Assembly: GCF_014207955.1 (NCBI RefSeq)
Contig: NZ_JACHLK010000005.1
Span: 62,001 to 126,000, forward strand
DNA: 64,000 bases
Direction: 5' to 3'
Origin: Acidovorax soli
GTDB taxonomy: Bacteria > Pseudomonadota > Gammaproteobacteria > Burkholderiales > Burkholderiaceae_C
Positions 42,087 to 50,809 of this stretch are shown one piece after another. The notes under the pieces were generated by a model, which had not been told where the DNA came from, searched no databases, and worked only from the letters and a program-made list of their open reading frames with translations. Position numbers and translations under genes: made by a program. Positions within the stretch are counted from its first letter, which is position 1. The number at the start of each line of letters is the position of its first letter.

Positions 42087-42335
42087 GCAGGGGCCTTTCT
42101 GGTCGGGGGTTCCATCGCTGCGCGGTGGCAGTCCTGCAGTGCATTTGCCTGCCTGCACCGGCTCGGTGCAGAAAATGGCGTTCCGTGGACTGTCTTGCGC
42201 TTTCGATTCAATGTATTGCAGTAATCAGGCCAGATCGCATCGGGTATTCCATTAATCAGAATATTTATTGAATTTATTCCGTTTAATGGAATATGATGCA
42301 CACAGAAAATGCCATCTATTCCACAGGAGCAGTGC
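42087..42335. promoter_or_regulatory. Divergent control region of the importer-dehydrogenase operon and the IclR gene
   Basis: This 249-bp region turns from GC-rich to strongly AT-rich at about 42190-42315. It contains an 11-bp perfect inverted repeat, TATTCCATTAA at 42245-42255 and TTAATGGAATA at 42283-42293. The second arm is also part of a compact ATTCC-N7-GGAAT element at 42276-42292. Such a site midway between an IclR gene and the operon it faces is a natural operator. AGGAG at 42323-42327 is the ribosome site of the IclR gene. Confidence 0.65.
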
Positions 42336-43199
42336 ATGGAACCAACGTCCACCTCCACGGGCGGAGTGCCCCGCATGTTTGCCGTCATCCGCGCCCTCGC
42401 CGAGGTGCAGGCCGAGGGCGGCCGAGTCACCCAATTGGCGCGCGCCGTGGGCCTGACCCAGGGCACGACGCACCGTTTGCTGCAATCGCTGGTGGCCGAG
42501 GGCATGGCCGAGCAGGACGAGCGCAGCAAGCTCTACCGCCTGTCCACCGATTTCTTTGCGCTCGCGGCCAAGGCCGGCAACCCGGGCGACCTGCGCACGC
42601 TGTGCCGGCCCGCGCTGCTGCGCCTGAGCGCGAGCCTGGGTGACAGCATCTTCCTGTTGGTGCGCAGCGGCTTCGACGCGATCTGCCTGGACCGCAGCGA
42701 GGGGCCGTTCCCCATCCGCTCCTTCACCGGTGACATCGGCGGCCGGGTGGCGCTGGGCGTGGGGCAGGGGGCGCTGGCCATCCTGGCGTTTTTGCCCGAG
42801 GCCGAGCGCGAGGAGGTGATCCGCTTCAACCTCTCGCGCGTGCGCGAGTACGGCGTGTACGACGAGGTCTACCTGCGCACCGAGATCGAGCGCGTGCGCC
42901 AGAGCGGCTACGCGGCGCGCAACACCGGCCTGCTCGAAGGCATGGCCGGCGTGGGCGTGCCCGTACTCGACCGCGAGGGCCGCGCCGTGGCCGCGCTCAG
43001 CGTGGGTACCATCTCGGCGCGCCTCAACGAGGACCGCCTGCCCACCGTGGTGGAGTTGCTCAAGCGCGAGGCCGCCGCCATCGGCCCGCGCATCCACCCC
43101 TTCGACGCCACGCTGCGCCGCCCCGCGCAAAGCCTGGCGGGGCAGCAGCCCGAGCAGCGCCTGGTGCCGGGCAGCACGCCGGTGTCGACGGCCGACTGA
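42336..43199 (+). CDS. IclR-family transcriptional regulator
   Basis: A 287-residue regulator. The N-terminal winged HTH (VIRALAEVQAEGGRVTQLARAVGLTQGTTHRLLQSLVAEGM, about residues 17-57) is followed by the IclR effector domain (LRLSASLGDSIFLLVRSGFDAICLDR; VALGVGQGALAILAF; NTGLLEGMAGVGVPVLDREG). ATG 42336 is preferred because AGGAG lies 9 bases upstream; ATG 42309 would add nine residues. It is divergent from the PotABCD-type importer and heterotrimeric dehydrogenase operon. It most likely represses or activates that operon in response to its substrate. The C-terminal tail after about 265 is low-complexity. Confidence 0.92.
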   Translation: MEPTSTSTGGVPRMFAVIRALAEVQAEGGRVTQLARAVGLTQGTTHRLLQSLVAEGMAEQDERSKLYRLSTDFFALAAKAGNPGDLRTLCRPALLRLSASLGDSIFLLVRSGFDAICLDRSEGPFPIRSFTGDIGGRVALGVGQGALAILAFLPEAEREEVIRFNLSRVREYGVYDEVYLRTEIERVRQSGYAARNTGLLEGMAGVGVPVLDREGRAVAALSVGTISARLNEDRLPTVVELLKREAAAIGPRIHPFDATLRRPAQSLAGQQPEQRLVPGSTPVSTAD

Positions 43200-43290
43200 G
43201 AGCCCCCGGCAGGCTGCGTATGCTGCGGGTTCCTGCCCCGTCCCGGTGCCAGGGATGCGGCTTTCTTCACCCCCTCAGACCCAGGCTGCC

Positions 43291-43686
43291 ATGACCCCCA
43301 TCCTCACCCTCGTCGTGTACTTTGCCATCATCACCTGGCTGCTGGTTGTGGTGGCCAGCCTGATCCGTGCGCGCGCATGGACGCCCTCGGGCCTGCTGCT
43401 GGCCTTCGGCAACCGCGACCATCTGGATGACCCGGGGGCCTTTGCCGGCCGCGCCGAGCGCACGGCCCGCAACAGCTTCGAGAACCTGGTGTTCTTTGCC
43501 ATCCTGGGCCTGGCGGCCACGGCCAGCAACCGCACCGGCAGCCTGGTGGTGCTGGGCGCCCAGGTGTTCTTCTGGGCGCGCATGGTCTACATCCCCGTGT
43601 ACTACATCGGCATTCCGTATGTGCGCACGGCCACCTGGGCCGTCAGCATTGCCGGGCTGGGGATGATGGCCGCGGCCCTGCTGTAG
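43291..43686 (+). CDS. MAPEG-family membrane protein
   Basis: A 131-residue integral membrane protein with about four helices. The segment GRAERTARNSFENLVFFAILG matches the MAPEG (membrane-associated eicosanoid and glutathione metabolism) motif. YIPVYYIGIPYVRTATW resembles the C-terminal helix of bacterial members. Bacterial MAPEG proteins may have glutathione transferase activity but are mostly uncharacterised. ATG 43291 begins the first helix directly. It is a single gene between the IclR regulator and the converging LysR gene. Confidence 0.88.
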   Translation: MTPILTLVVYFAIITWLLVVVASLIRARAWTPSGLLLAFGNRDHLDDPGAFAGRAERTARNSFENLVFFAILGLAATASNRTGSLVVLGAQVFFWARMVYIPVYYIGIPYVRTATWAVSIAGLGMMAAALL

Positions 43687-43768
43687 GCACCGCGGGCAGC
43701 GGCTCGCTCAGGCGCTCGTGGCCGCGCCCAGGCCAGTGCGTCCTGCCCGGTGGGGCGGTGGGCCGGCG

Positions 43769-44704
43769 TCAGCGCTGCGTGGGGGTCGCGGAGCCCAGCA
43801 CCTGGGACATTTGCGCCAGCATCCACCGATGGCCCGGGGTGCTTGCGTGCCGGGGATGGAAGAACGCCTTGAGCGTGTACGGTGGCGTGCGCAGGGGTGC
43901 GGGGTGGATGGCGAGCGGCAGGCTCGCCGCCGCATGGACCGCCGCACTGTGCGGAAGTGTCAGAAGGAGATCGGTGGCTGCAACGATGCAGGTCGCAGCC
44001 AGCATGCTGGGAAGCTCCAGCGCCACATCGCGCGCTTGCTTCATCTGCAGCAGCGCTCCGTCGATCACACTGGCTTCATCCTCCCAGGGAAGAACGGCAA
44101 CATGCCGCTCCTTCAGGTACTGGGCCAGCGTGAGCTGGCCCTGGATGCGCGGATGTCCGGCCCGTGCGAGCACCACATAGTCGCCTTCCATGAAGGTGAT
44201 GGAATCCAGGCCCTTGTGGATGGTGGCGCTTTCGTCCGCGAACCCCAGGGCGAAATGCGCGCGGCCACAGGCCAGTGCTTCCACGGAATCACGGCGGCGC
44301 GAATGCTCCACCTTGATGCGTATCCGGGGTGCCACGGCCGCCACGGCCGCAACCAGGGGAGGCAGCAGTGCGAAGGTGGTGAAGTCCGTGGCCGCGAACA
44401 CGAAGGTCTGCCGGCTGCTTGCGGGGTTGAACGAGCGGCCTTCGCCCAGGCTTGTCGAGAGCAGGCGCAATCCATCCTGCACGCCGTCCGCCAGCCGCCT
44501 GGCCTTTGCCGTGGGCTCCATGGCCGCCCCTTCGCGCACGAACAACTCGTCCAGCAAGGCGGAGCGAAGGCGCGCCAGCGCATGGCTGCACGCCGAAGGA
44601 CTGATCGCCAGCTCGTCAGCCGCCATCGCCACGCTGCGGTGCCGCAGCAGGGCATCGAATACCAACAGCAGGTTCAGGTCCAACTGGCGCAGGGCATCGT
44701 GCAT
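43769..44704 (-). CDS. LysR-family transcriptional regulator
   Basis: A 311-residue regulator. The N-terminal HTH (LRQLDLNLLLVFDALLRHRSVAMAADELAISPSACSHALARLR) is clear. The effector-binding domain begins near residue 90 (FVFAATDFTTFALLPPLVAAV). The N-terminal pattern (LNLLLVFDALLRHRSV) is of the NodD/SyrM-like group. ATG 44704 is chosen because the HTH begins there; earlier in-frame codons at 44776 would extend into the promoter region. It is divergent from a GNAT acetyltransferase gene, with a perfect T-N11-A-type inverted repeat between them, so it probably controls that gene and itself. The ligand is unknown. Confidence 0.92.
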   Translation of the reverse strand: MHDALRQLDLNLLLVFDALLRHRSVAMAADELAISPSACSHALARLRSALLDELFVREGAAMEPTAKARRLADGVQDGLRLLSTSLGEGRSFNPASSRQTFVFAATDFTTFALLPPLVAAVAAVAPRIRIKVEHSRRRDSVEALACGRAHFALGFADESATIHKGLDSITFMEGDYVVLARAGHPRIQGQLTLAQYLKERHVAVLPWEDEASVIDGALLQMKQARDVALELPSMLAATCIVAATDLLLTLPHSAAVHAAASLPLAIHPAPLRTPPYTLKAFFHPRHASTPGHRWMLAQMSQVLGSATPTQR

Positions 44705-44727
44705 ACCATGCACTATAGCCTGAAGAA

Positions 44728-44744
44728 AATGCAGTACATGCATT
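44728..44744. promoter_or_regulatory. LysR-type operator, AATGCA-N5-TGCATT
   Basis: A perfect 6-bp inverted repeat with a 5-bp spacer, AATGCAGTACATGCATT, includes the T-N11-A core expected of LysR regulators. It lies 24 bp upstream of the LysR start and 47 bp upstream of the divergent GNAT start. Confidence 0.65.
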
Positions 44745-44790
44745 GACAGGTGTGCGTACCATGGGCCCGTTTTCAAGCCCTTCCTCCGCC

Positions 44791-45306
44791 ATGTCTGCTG
44801 CCTCCCCTGCCTGCCCCCCTTTTCGCAATGCCGTTGCCAGCGACGCGCAGCGCTGCTTCCAGATCGAATCGGCTGCCTACAGCGGTGACGAGGCGGCGAC
44901 GCTGGAGAAGATAGCGAAGCGCATCGCCGACTATCCCGAAGGCTTTCTGGTGATGGAGCGGGAGGGGCAGGTGGTGGGCTTCATCAACAGCGGCTGCGCA
45001 GACGAGGTGGCCATGGCAGACGATGCATTCAAGCAGTTGGTGGGCCATGACCCTGCTGCGCCGCACGTGGTCATCATGTCGGTCGCGGTGGATCCCGCAC
45101 ACCAGGGCAAGGGCTACTCTCTCCGCATGATGGAGCGGTTTGTCCGTGGGATGGCCGAGCGGGGCAAGAGCAGCATCCATCTGATGTGCAGGGAGCGCCA
45201 TGTCGGTCTTTACGAACGCATGGGCTACCGCTATGCCAGGCCGTCGGCCTCGGGCCATGCGGGACTGGCGTGGCACGAGATGGTGATGGAGCCACTGGCG
45301 GTGTGA
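44791..45306 (+). CDS. GNAT-family N-acetyltransferase
   Basis: A 171-residue acetyltransferase. The GNAT core is visible as PHVVIMSVAVDPAHQGKGYSLRMMERFV, with the acetyl-CoA pyrophosphate loop HQGKGYS (Q/R-x-x-G-x-G/S). The C-terminal strand region is HLMCRERHVGLYERMGYRY. The sequence VSVAVDPxxxGKG with a long N-terminus resembles arylalkylamine N-acetyltransferase relatives. ATG 44791 is chosen because homology-like sequence starts near PPFRNAVASDA; ATG 44761 would add ten residues. It is divergent from the LysR gene. The acceptor substrate is unknown. Confidence 0.88.
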   Translation: MSAASPACPPFRNAVASDAQRCFQIESAAYSGDEAATLEKIAKRIADYPEGFLVMEREGQVVGFINSGCADEVAMADDAFKQLVGHDPAAPHVVIMSVAVDPAHQGKGYSLRMMERFVRGMAERGKSSIHLMCRERHVGLYERMGYRYARPSASGHAGLAWHEMVMEPLAV

Positions 45307-45390
45307 GAGCAAGTGCAAGCCACCGACGATTGCCGCTGGGCAGGCGTGCGGCGGCCTGATGGTCCAGAGATTTGAAACCAGCCTTTTCCC

Positions 45391-45837
45391 ATGCACCCAG
45401 TTTTTCGACCCTGTTCCCCCGGAGACATGCCGGGCTGTCTTGAAATTTTTGACAGCAACACCCCTCCGTTTTTCGATCCGTCCGAACGGGCCTACTTCGT
45501 GAAGTTCCTGGAGGAGAACCCTTGCCCCTACTTCGTCCTGGAACAGGCGCAGGCCGTGGTGGCCTGCGGCGGATACTGCGAGGACGCGCAAGGTGGCATG
45601 CTGCTGGTTTGGGGCATGGTGCGCCGGGACCTGCACCGACAGGGCCTGGGAAAGGACCTGGTCCACCAGCGTGTCCAGAGGATCCTGCAAGCCCATCCCG
45701 GCGCCCCCATCCGCCTGGAGACCAGCCAGCACACCCAGGACTTCTATGGCCTCCTGGGATTCAGGGCCGTGGCCCGCACCCAGGACTATTACGGCCCCGG
45801 CTTGCACCGCGTGGACATGGTGCTCACACCCGGCTGA
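45391..45837 (+). CDS. GNAT-family N-acetyltransferase
   Basis: A 148-residue single-domain acetyltransferase. VFRPCSPGDMPGCLEIFDSN is the typical start, LVWGMVRRDLHRQGLGKDLVHQRV carries the acetyl-CoA loop (RQGLGK), and HTQDFYGLLGFRAVARTQDYY is the usual C-terminal region. It follows the other GNAT gene after an 84-bp gap and may be in the same transcript. It is unrelated in sequence beyond the fold. The acceptor is unknown. ATG 45391 gives the canonical length. Confidence 0.9.
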   Translation: MHPVFRPCSPGDMPGCLEIFDSNTPPFFDPSERAYFVKFLEENPCPYFVLEQAQAVVACGGYCEDAQGGMLLVWGMVRRDLHRQGLGKDLVHQRVQRILQAHPGAPIRLETSQHTQDFYGLLGFRAVARTQDYYGPGLHRVDMVLTPG

Positions 45838-45920
45838 ACCTGCCGCGCATCCCCCGCCTGGTGTGGCCCCTCGGGTGCCCGCCCGTCGGGGAGGCGTGAA
45901 GGGCTCTGGCGGTACCTCCC

Positions 45921-46835
45921 TCAGTCACTGCCCGTACCCCGAGCGCACTCTGCCACCACCCAGTCCCTGAACGCCTTCACCAGCGGCGTCTGCGCGCGTG
46001 CCTCGGGATAGACGAGGTAGTACGCGTCGGTGCTGGTCAGCACCTGGTCCGACAGCTCCACCAGGCTGCCCGCAGCCAGTTCCTGCTCGATCAGGAAACG
46101 TGGCAGCAGCGCCGCGCCCAGGTGGGAGACGGCAGCCTGGGCGATCATCGCGAAGTGCTCGGACTGGGGGCCGCGCAGCGCGAGCGCCGTGGGGGCGCCC
46201 ACCAGTTCGAACCATTCGGCCCATTGGGTGGGGCGGGTGCTTTGCTGCAGCAGCACCACGCGGGCCAGGTCCTGCGGGGTACGGATCTGGTGGCGGTCGC
46301 GGTAGGCGGGGCTGCACACGGGCACGGCTTCTTCGTGCATCAGGTATTCGCACACGGCGCCGGCCCAGTGGGGCGCGCCGAAGTGGATGGCGGCGTCGAA
46401 TGGCGTGCCGATAAAGTCAAAGGGTTCGGTGCGGGCCGAGAAGTTGACCATGGCCTCGGGGTGGAGCGCCATGAAGCGCCCCAGGCGCGGGATGAGCCAG
46501 CGCGTGCCCAGCGTGGGCAGCACGGCCAGGTTGAGCAGGCCATCGGTGCTGGCAAAGGCCATGGTCTTCTGGGTGCTGGCCGACAGCTGCTGCAGCACGG
46601 CCAGCACGTCCGCGGCGTAGATGCGGCCGGCGTCCGTCAGCACCACACGCTGGCGCACGCGGTGGAAAAGCGCGGTACCCAACTGCTCCTCCAACTGGCG
46701 GATCTGGCGCGACACCGCGCTTTGCGTGAGGTGCAGTTCCTCGGCCGCGCGCGACACGCTCTGGTGGCGGGCTGCGGCCTCGAAGGCCAGCAGGTCGGCG
46801 GTGGAGGGCAAGAAGGCGCGGCGCAGCATGGTCAT
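45921..46835 (-). CDS. LysR-family transcriptional regulator (GcvA-like)
   Basis: A 304-residue regulator with the HTH STADLLAFEAAARHQSVSRAAEELHLTQSAVSRQIRQLEEQLG near the N-terminus. The effector domain contains LNLAVLPTLGTRWLIPRLGRFMALHP and FDAAIHFGAPHW, a pattern seen in GcvA-type regulators of amino-acid genes. ATG 46835 is used, with ATG 46829 an alternative; upstream codons to 46907 lie in the shared promoter. It is divergent from the aldehyde dehydrogenase-oxidase-aminotransferase operon and is its most likely regulator. Confidence 0.92.
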   Translation of the reverse strand: MTMLRRAFLPSTADLLAFEAAARHQSVSRAAEELHLTQSAVSRQIRQLEEQLGTALFHRVRQRVVLTDAGRIYAADVLAVLQQLSASTQKTMAFASTDGLLNLAVLPTLGTRWLIPRLGRFMALHPEAMVNFSARTEPFDFIGTPFDAAIHFGAPHWAGAVCEYLMHEEAVPVCSPAYRDRHQIRTPQDLARVVLLQQSTRPTQWAEWFELVGAPTALALRGPQSEHFAMIAQAAVSHLGAALLPRFLIEQELAAGSLVELSDQVLTSTDAYYLVYPEARAQTPLVKAFRDWVVAECARGTGSD

Positions 46836-47077
46836 GCAAAGGGGGAATGATGCGCGATGGCGAAGTACATGTCGTTTGGGTAGTTGCCGCTGAATGGACA
46901 GGCTCAAGCTGTGCTGCGATTTTCAGGGACTTCATTCTGATTTGTGATCAAGTAGTTCCTTTTTTTTGCTATCCAGCGCGGCGGCTTTGGCGGATATTGG
47001 CGCATTCATTGCGTGTGGTTCTCCTGCGCTTTGTTCCTTTGTCCCCCTTCTTCCCGACCCGACCCTTGCGAGCCGCC
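46836..47077. promoter_or_regulatory. Divergent promoter region of the LysR gene and the amino-acid catabolic operon
   Basis: The 242-bp region is AT-richer than its surroundings at 46920-47040. It holds TGAT-N5-ATCA at 46938-46950, which fits the T-N11-A LysR core, next to a run of T (46959-46967). No exact start site can be read by eye. Confidence 0.5.
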
Positions 47078-48619
47078 ATGTCCGCCACTTCTGCCGCCAC
47101 CCCCTCGTCCTCCCTTGTGACCGAAGTCGATCAACTGCTGCAGCGCCTGGGCGTGCCGCGCACGGCCTACACCGGCGGCGATCTGCCGGTGCGCTCGCCC
47201 ATCACGGGCGAGGCCATCGGCGCCGTGCGCGAGGTCTCCGCGGCCGATGCGAGCGCCGCCATCGCCCGTGCACAGGCCGCCTTCCAGGCCTGGCGCAATG
47301 TGCCCGCACCGCGCCGCGGCGAACTCGTGCGCCTGCTGGGCGAAGAGTTGCGTGCCGCCAAGGACGACCTGGGCCTGCTCGTGACCATCGAGGCCGGCAA
47401 GATCCCGTCCGAAGGCCTGGGCGAGGTGCAGGAGATGATCGACATCTGCGATTTCGCGGTTGGCCTGTCGCGCCAGCTCTACGGCCTGACCATCGCCACC
47501 GAGCGCCCCGGCCACCGCATGATGGAAACCTGGCACCCGCTGGGCGTGTGCGGTGTGATCTCGGCCTTCAACTTCCCCGTGGCGGTGTGGTCCTGGAATG
47601 CGGCGCTGGCCCTGGTCTGTGGTGATTCGGTGGTGTGGAAGCCGTCCGAGAAGACGCCGCTCACAGCCCTGGCCACCCATGCCATTGCCCAGCGCGCCCT
47701 GGCCCGCTTCGGCGATGCGCCCGAAGGCCTGCTCGAACTGCTGATCGGCCAGCGCGGCATCGGCGAGGTGCTGGTGGACGATGCCCGCGTGGCCGTGCTC
47801 TCGGCCACCGGCTCCACGGCCATGGGCCGCGCCGTCGGCCCGCGCCTGGCGGCCCGCTTCGCCCGCGCCATCCTGGAGCTGGGCGGCAACAACGCCGCCA
47901 TCGTCGCCCCCACGGCCGACCTGGACCTGGCCCTGCGCGGCATCGCCTTCGCAGCCATGGGCACGGCCGGCCAGCGCTGCACCACGCTGCGCCGTTTGTT
48001 CGTGCACGACAGCATCTACGACAGCCTGGTGCCCCAGCTGCGCAAGGTGTACAGCAACGTGCAGGTGGGTGACCCGCGCACCGCCGGCACCCTGGTGGGC
48101 CCGCTGATCGACCGCGGCGCCTACGACGGCATGCAAAAGGCGCTGGACCAGGCCCGCGCCCTGGACGCCAAGGTGCACGGCGGCGAGCGCGTGCCGGGCC
48201 TGGGCGGCAGCGATGCCTACTACGTGCGCCCCGCACTGGTGGAACTGCAAAAGCACGAAGGCCCGGCCCTGCACGAGACCTTTGCTCCCATCCTCTATGT
48301 GGTGCGCTACAGCACGCTCGACGAGGCCATCGCCTGGAACAACGCCGTGGGCGCCGGGCTCTCGTCCTCGATCTTCACGCTCAACGTGCGCGAGGCCGAG
48401 CAGTTCATGTCTGCCGCGGGCTCGGACTGCGGCATCGCCAACGTCAACATCGGTCCGAGCGGTGCCGAGATCGGCGGCGCCTTCGGCGGCGAGAAGGAAA
48501 CCGGTGGTGGCCGCGAGGCCGGCTCCGACAGCTGGAAGGCCTACATGCGCCGCGCCACCAACACCATCAACTACTCCACGGCACTGCCACTCGCGCAGGG
48601 CGTGAAGTTCGACGTCTAA
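47078..48619 (+). CDS. Antiquitin-type (ALDH7) aldehyde dehydrogenase, probable piperideine-6-carboxylate/aminoadipate-semialdehyde dehydrogenase
   Basis: A 513-residue NAD(P)-dependent aldehyde dehydrogenase. Catalytic Cys 301 lies in GQRCTTL and Glu 267 in LELGGNN. The antiquitin-type C-terminal signature is GGEKETGGGREAGSDSWKAY followed by MRRATNTINYS. In Pseudomonas the close family member AmaB oxidises 2-aminoadipate semialdehyde in lysine/pipecolate breakdown. Here the neighbouring FAD oxidase could supply that substrate. ATG 47078 starts the conserved N-terminus; the in-frame extension to 46847 runs through the promoter. It is the first gene of a five-gene operon. The exact substrate remains inference. 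Confidence 0.9.
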   Translation: MSATSAATPSSSLVTEVDQLLQRLGVPRTAYTGGDLPVRSPITGEAIGAVREVSAADASAAIARAQAAFQAWRNVPAPRRGELVRLLGEELRAAKDDLGLLVTIEAGKIPSEGLGEVQEMIDICDFAVGLSRQLYGLTIATERPGHRMMETWHPLGVCGVISAFNFPVAVWSWNAALALVCGDSVVWKPSEKTPLTALATHAIAQRALARFGDAPEGLLELLIGQRGIGEVLVDDARVAVLSATGSTAMGRAVGPRLAARFARAILELGGNNAAIVAPTADLDLALRGIAFAAMGTAGQRCTTLRRLFVHDSIYDSLVPQLRKVYSNVQVGDPRTAGTLVGPLIDRGAYDGMQKALDQARALDAKVHGGERVPGLGGSDAYYVRPALVELQKHEGPALHETFAPILYVVRYSTLDEAIAWNNAVGAGLSSSIFTLNVREAEQFMSAAGSDCGIANVNIGPSGAEIGGAFGGEKETGGGREAGSDSWKAYMRRATNTINYSTALPLAQGVKFDV

Positions 48620-48653
48620 GCACCATCCGCCACCGTCCGGGAGCACCACCAGC

Positions 48654-49829
48654 ATGTCCATCGTGATCATCGGCGGCGGCGTCATTGGCAGCGCCATCGC
48701 CTACGAACTCACGCGCCAGCGGCCGGGCTGCGAGGTCGTGGTGGTGGAGCGCGACCCGAGCTACGCGCAGGCCTCGTCGGCCCTGTCGGCCAGTTCCATC
48801 CGCCAGCAGTTCTCCACCGACATCAACGTGCAGATCTCGGCCTACGGCATCGGCTTTCTGCGCAATGTGGGCAGCTTGCTGGCCTGCAATGGCGACGTGC
48901 CTGACATCGGCCTGCACGAGGGCGGCTACCTCTACCTGGCCACCGCCGCGGGCGAGGCCACGCTGCGCGACAACCATGGGCTGCAAAAGCGCCATGGGGC
49001 CGACGTGGCGCTGCTCACGCCGGCCGAGCTGGCCGCGCGCTTCCCCTGGCTGGCGCTGCAGGATGTGACCCTGGGCTCGCTTGGCCTGTCGGGCGAGGGC
49101 TGGTTCGATGGGTACCTGCTGCTCACGGCCCTGCGCAAGAAGGCGCAGAGCCAGGGCGTGTGCTATGTGGCTGACGAGGCCATGGGCTTCGATCTGGCTG
49201 CCAGCGATGGCGTGCAGCACGTGGCCGCCGTGCGCTTGAAAAGCGGGGCCACACTGCCTTGCAGCCAGGTGGTGAACGCCGGCGGCCCCTGGGCCGGGGC
49301 CATCGCAGCCTGGGCCGGTATTGCACTGCCCGTGGTGGGCAGGCGCCGTACCGTGTTCCACCTGGCCAGCCCGGCCCAACTGCCACGCTGTCCTCTGCTC
49401 ATCGACACCAGCGGCATCTGGCTGCGGCCCGAGGGCAGCGGCTTCATCGCCGGCTTTGCGCCACCGGCCGACCAGGATGCCGATTTCGCGCCGCTCGACC
49501 CGGAGTACCACGCCTTCGAGGAGCATGTCTGGCCCCTGCTGGCCGAGCGCATCCCGGGTTTCGAGGCGCTGCGCATGCAGGGCGCCTGGGCCGGCTACTA
49601 CGAGATGAACACCTTCGACCACAACGCCATCGTGGGCCTGTCCCCCGATTGCGACAACCTGGTTTTTGCCAACGGCTTCTCGGGCCATGGCCTGCAGCAG
49701 TGCCCGGCCGTGGGCCGGGGCGTGGCCGAGCTGCTGCTCACGGGCGGCTACCAGAGCCTGGACCTCTCGCCGCTGTCCATCACGCGCATCGCGCGCAACG
49801 CGCCGCTGCTCGAAAAGAACGTGATCTGA
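48654..49829 (+). CDS. FAD-dependent amine/amino-acid oxidase of the DAO family
   Basis: A 391-residue flavoprotein. The FAD-binding start IVIIGGGVIGSAIAYELTRQ is followed by ASSALSASSIRQQFSTDINVQIS, a conserved patch of sarcosine-oxidase-like and FOXRED1-like proteins. The C-terminal FAD region is NAIVGLSPDCDNLVFANGFSGHGLQQCPAVGRGVAE. Given the ALDH7 gene 34 bp upstream, an L-pipecolate or related imino-acid oxidase role is plausible, but sarcosine or other secondary amines are alternatives. No covalent-flavin signature is obvious. It is probably cytoplasmic, using oxygen or a quinone as acceptor. Confidence 0.88.
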   Translation: MSIVIIGGGVIGSAIAYELTRQRPGCEVVVVERDPSYAQASSALSASSIRQQFSTDINVQISAYGIGFLRNVGSLLACNGDVPDIGLHEGGYLYLATAAGEATLRDNHGLQKRHGADVALLTPAELAARFPWLALQDVTLGSLGLSGEGWFDGYLLLTALRKKAQSQGVCYVADEAMGFDLAASDGVQHVAAVRLKSGATLPCSQVVNAGGPWAGAIAAWAGIALPVVGRRRTVFHLASPAQLPRCPLLIDTSGIWLRPEGSGFIAGFAPPADQDADFAPLDPEYHAFEEHVWPLLAERIPGFEALRMQGAWAGYYEMNTFDHNAIVGLSPDCDNLVFANGFSGHGLQQCPAVGRGVAELLLTGGYQSLDLSPLSITRIARNAPLLEKNVI

Positions 49830-49888
49830 GCGCCGGCGCAAGACACGCTTCACCCTTTCCCCAACCATAACCACAAGGAGACGACGAC

Positions 49889-50809
49889 ATGGCATCTTTC
49901 CACAAGGCCACCTTCACCGCGCTTGCCGCAGGGCTGGCAATCGCCTGCATGGCCTTCGCGCCTGCGCATGCGCAAACAGCGGCCACCAACACGCTCGACA
50001 AGATCAAGGCCTCGGGCAAGGTGGTGCTCGGCGTGCGCGAGACCTCGCCGCCAATGGCCTATGCGCTGGGCGCCAATGACAAGTACGTGGGCTACCACGT
50101 CGAGCTGTGCGAGCGTGTGCTCAAGGAAATCGTGCCCGCCGCCAAGCTCGAGTACATGGCCGTGACGGCGCAGAACACGCTGCCCCTGGTGCAGAACGGC
50201 ACGCTCGACATCGGCTGCGGCCCCACCACCAACAACACCGCGCGCCAGCAGCAGGTGGCCTTCGCCGTGACCACCTATGTGAGCGAAGTGCGCATGGCGG
50301 TGCGCACGGACTCGGACCTGAAGTCCATCAGCCAACTCGCGGGCCGCACCATCGCGGCGTCCACCGGCACCACGGCCGTGCAACTGCTGCGCAAGCAGGA
50401 GCGTGCCCTGGGCGGTGCGCCCATCAAGACCGTGCTGGGCAAGGACCACCACGAGAGCTTCCTGCTGCTCGAATCCGGCCGTGCCGACGCCTTCGTGCTC
50501 GACGACAACCTGCTGGCCGGCATGATCGCCAACTCCAAGGACCCTTCGGCCTACCGCATCGTGGGCGAGCCGCTGGGCGCCGAGCCCATCGCGCTGCTGT
50601 TCCGCAAGGACGACCCGACCTTCAAGGCGGCCGTGGACGGCGTGCTCACCAGGCTCATGCAGAGCGGCGAGATGGAGAAGATCTACACCAAGTGGTTCGT
50701 CGCCCCCATTCCGCCCAAGAACGTGGGCCTGAACCTGCCGCTGGGCACCACGCTGCGCCAGCTGTTCGCGGCCCCCAACGACAAGCCCCTGGAGACCTAC
50801 CAGCAATGA
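49889..50809 (+). CDS. Amino-acid ABC transporter substrate-binding protein (family 3)
   Basis: A 306-residue periplasmic binding protein. The signal peptide (LAIACMAFAPAHAQ) precedes KIKASGKVVLGVRETSPPMAYA, the GltI/polar-amino-acid type start. Typical segments follow: NGTLDIGCGPTTNNTARQQQVAF and SESGRADAFVLDDNLLAG-like LLLESGRADAFVLDD. AAGGAG lies just upstream of ATG 49889. No permease or ATPase gene is in view, so it either works with a transporter elsewhere or has another role. Its stop codon overlaps the aminotransferase start as ATGA (50806-50809), tying its synthesis to the catabolic enzymes. Confidence 0.93.
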   Translation: MASFHKATFTALAAGLAIACMAFAPAHAQTAATNTLDKIKASGKVVLGVRETSPPMAYALGANDKYVGYHVELCERVLKEIVPAAKLEYMAVTAQNTLPLVQNGTLDIGCGPTTNNTARQQQVAFAVTTYVSEVRMAVRTDSDLKSISQLAGRTIAASTGTTAVQLLRKQERALGGAPIKTVLGKDHHESFLLLESGRADAFVLDDNLLAGMIANSKDPSAYRIVGEPLGAEPIALLFRKDDPTFKAAVDGVLTRLMQSGEMEKIYTKWFVAPIPPKNVGLNLPLGTTLRQLFAAPNDKPLETYQQ

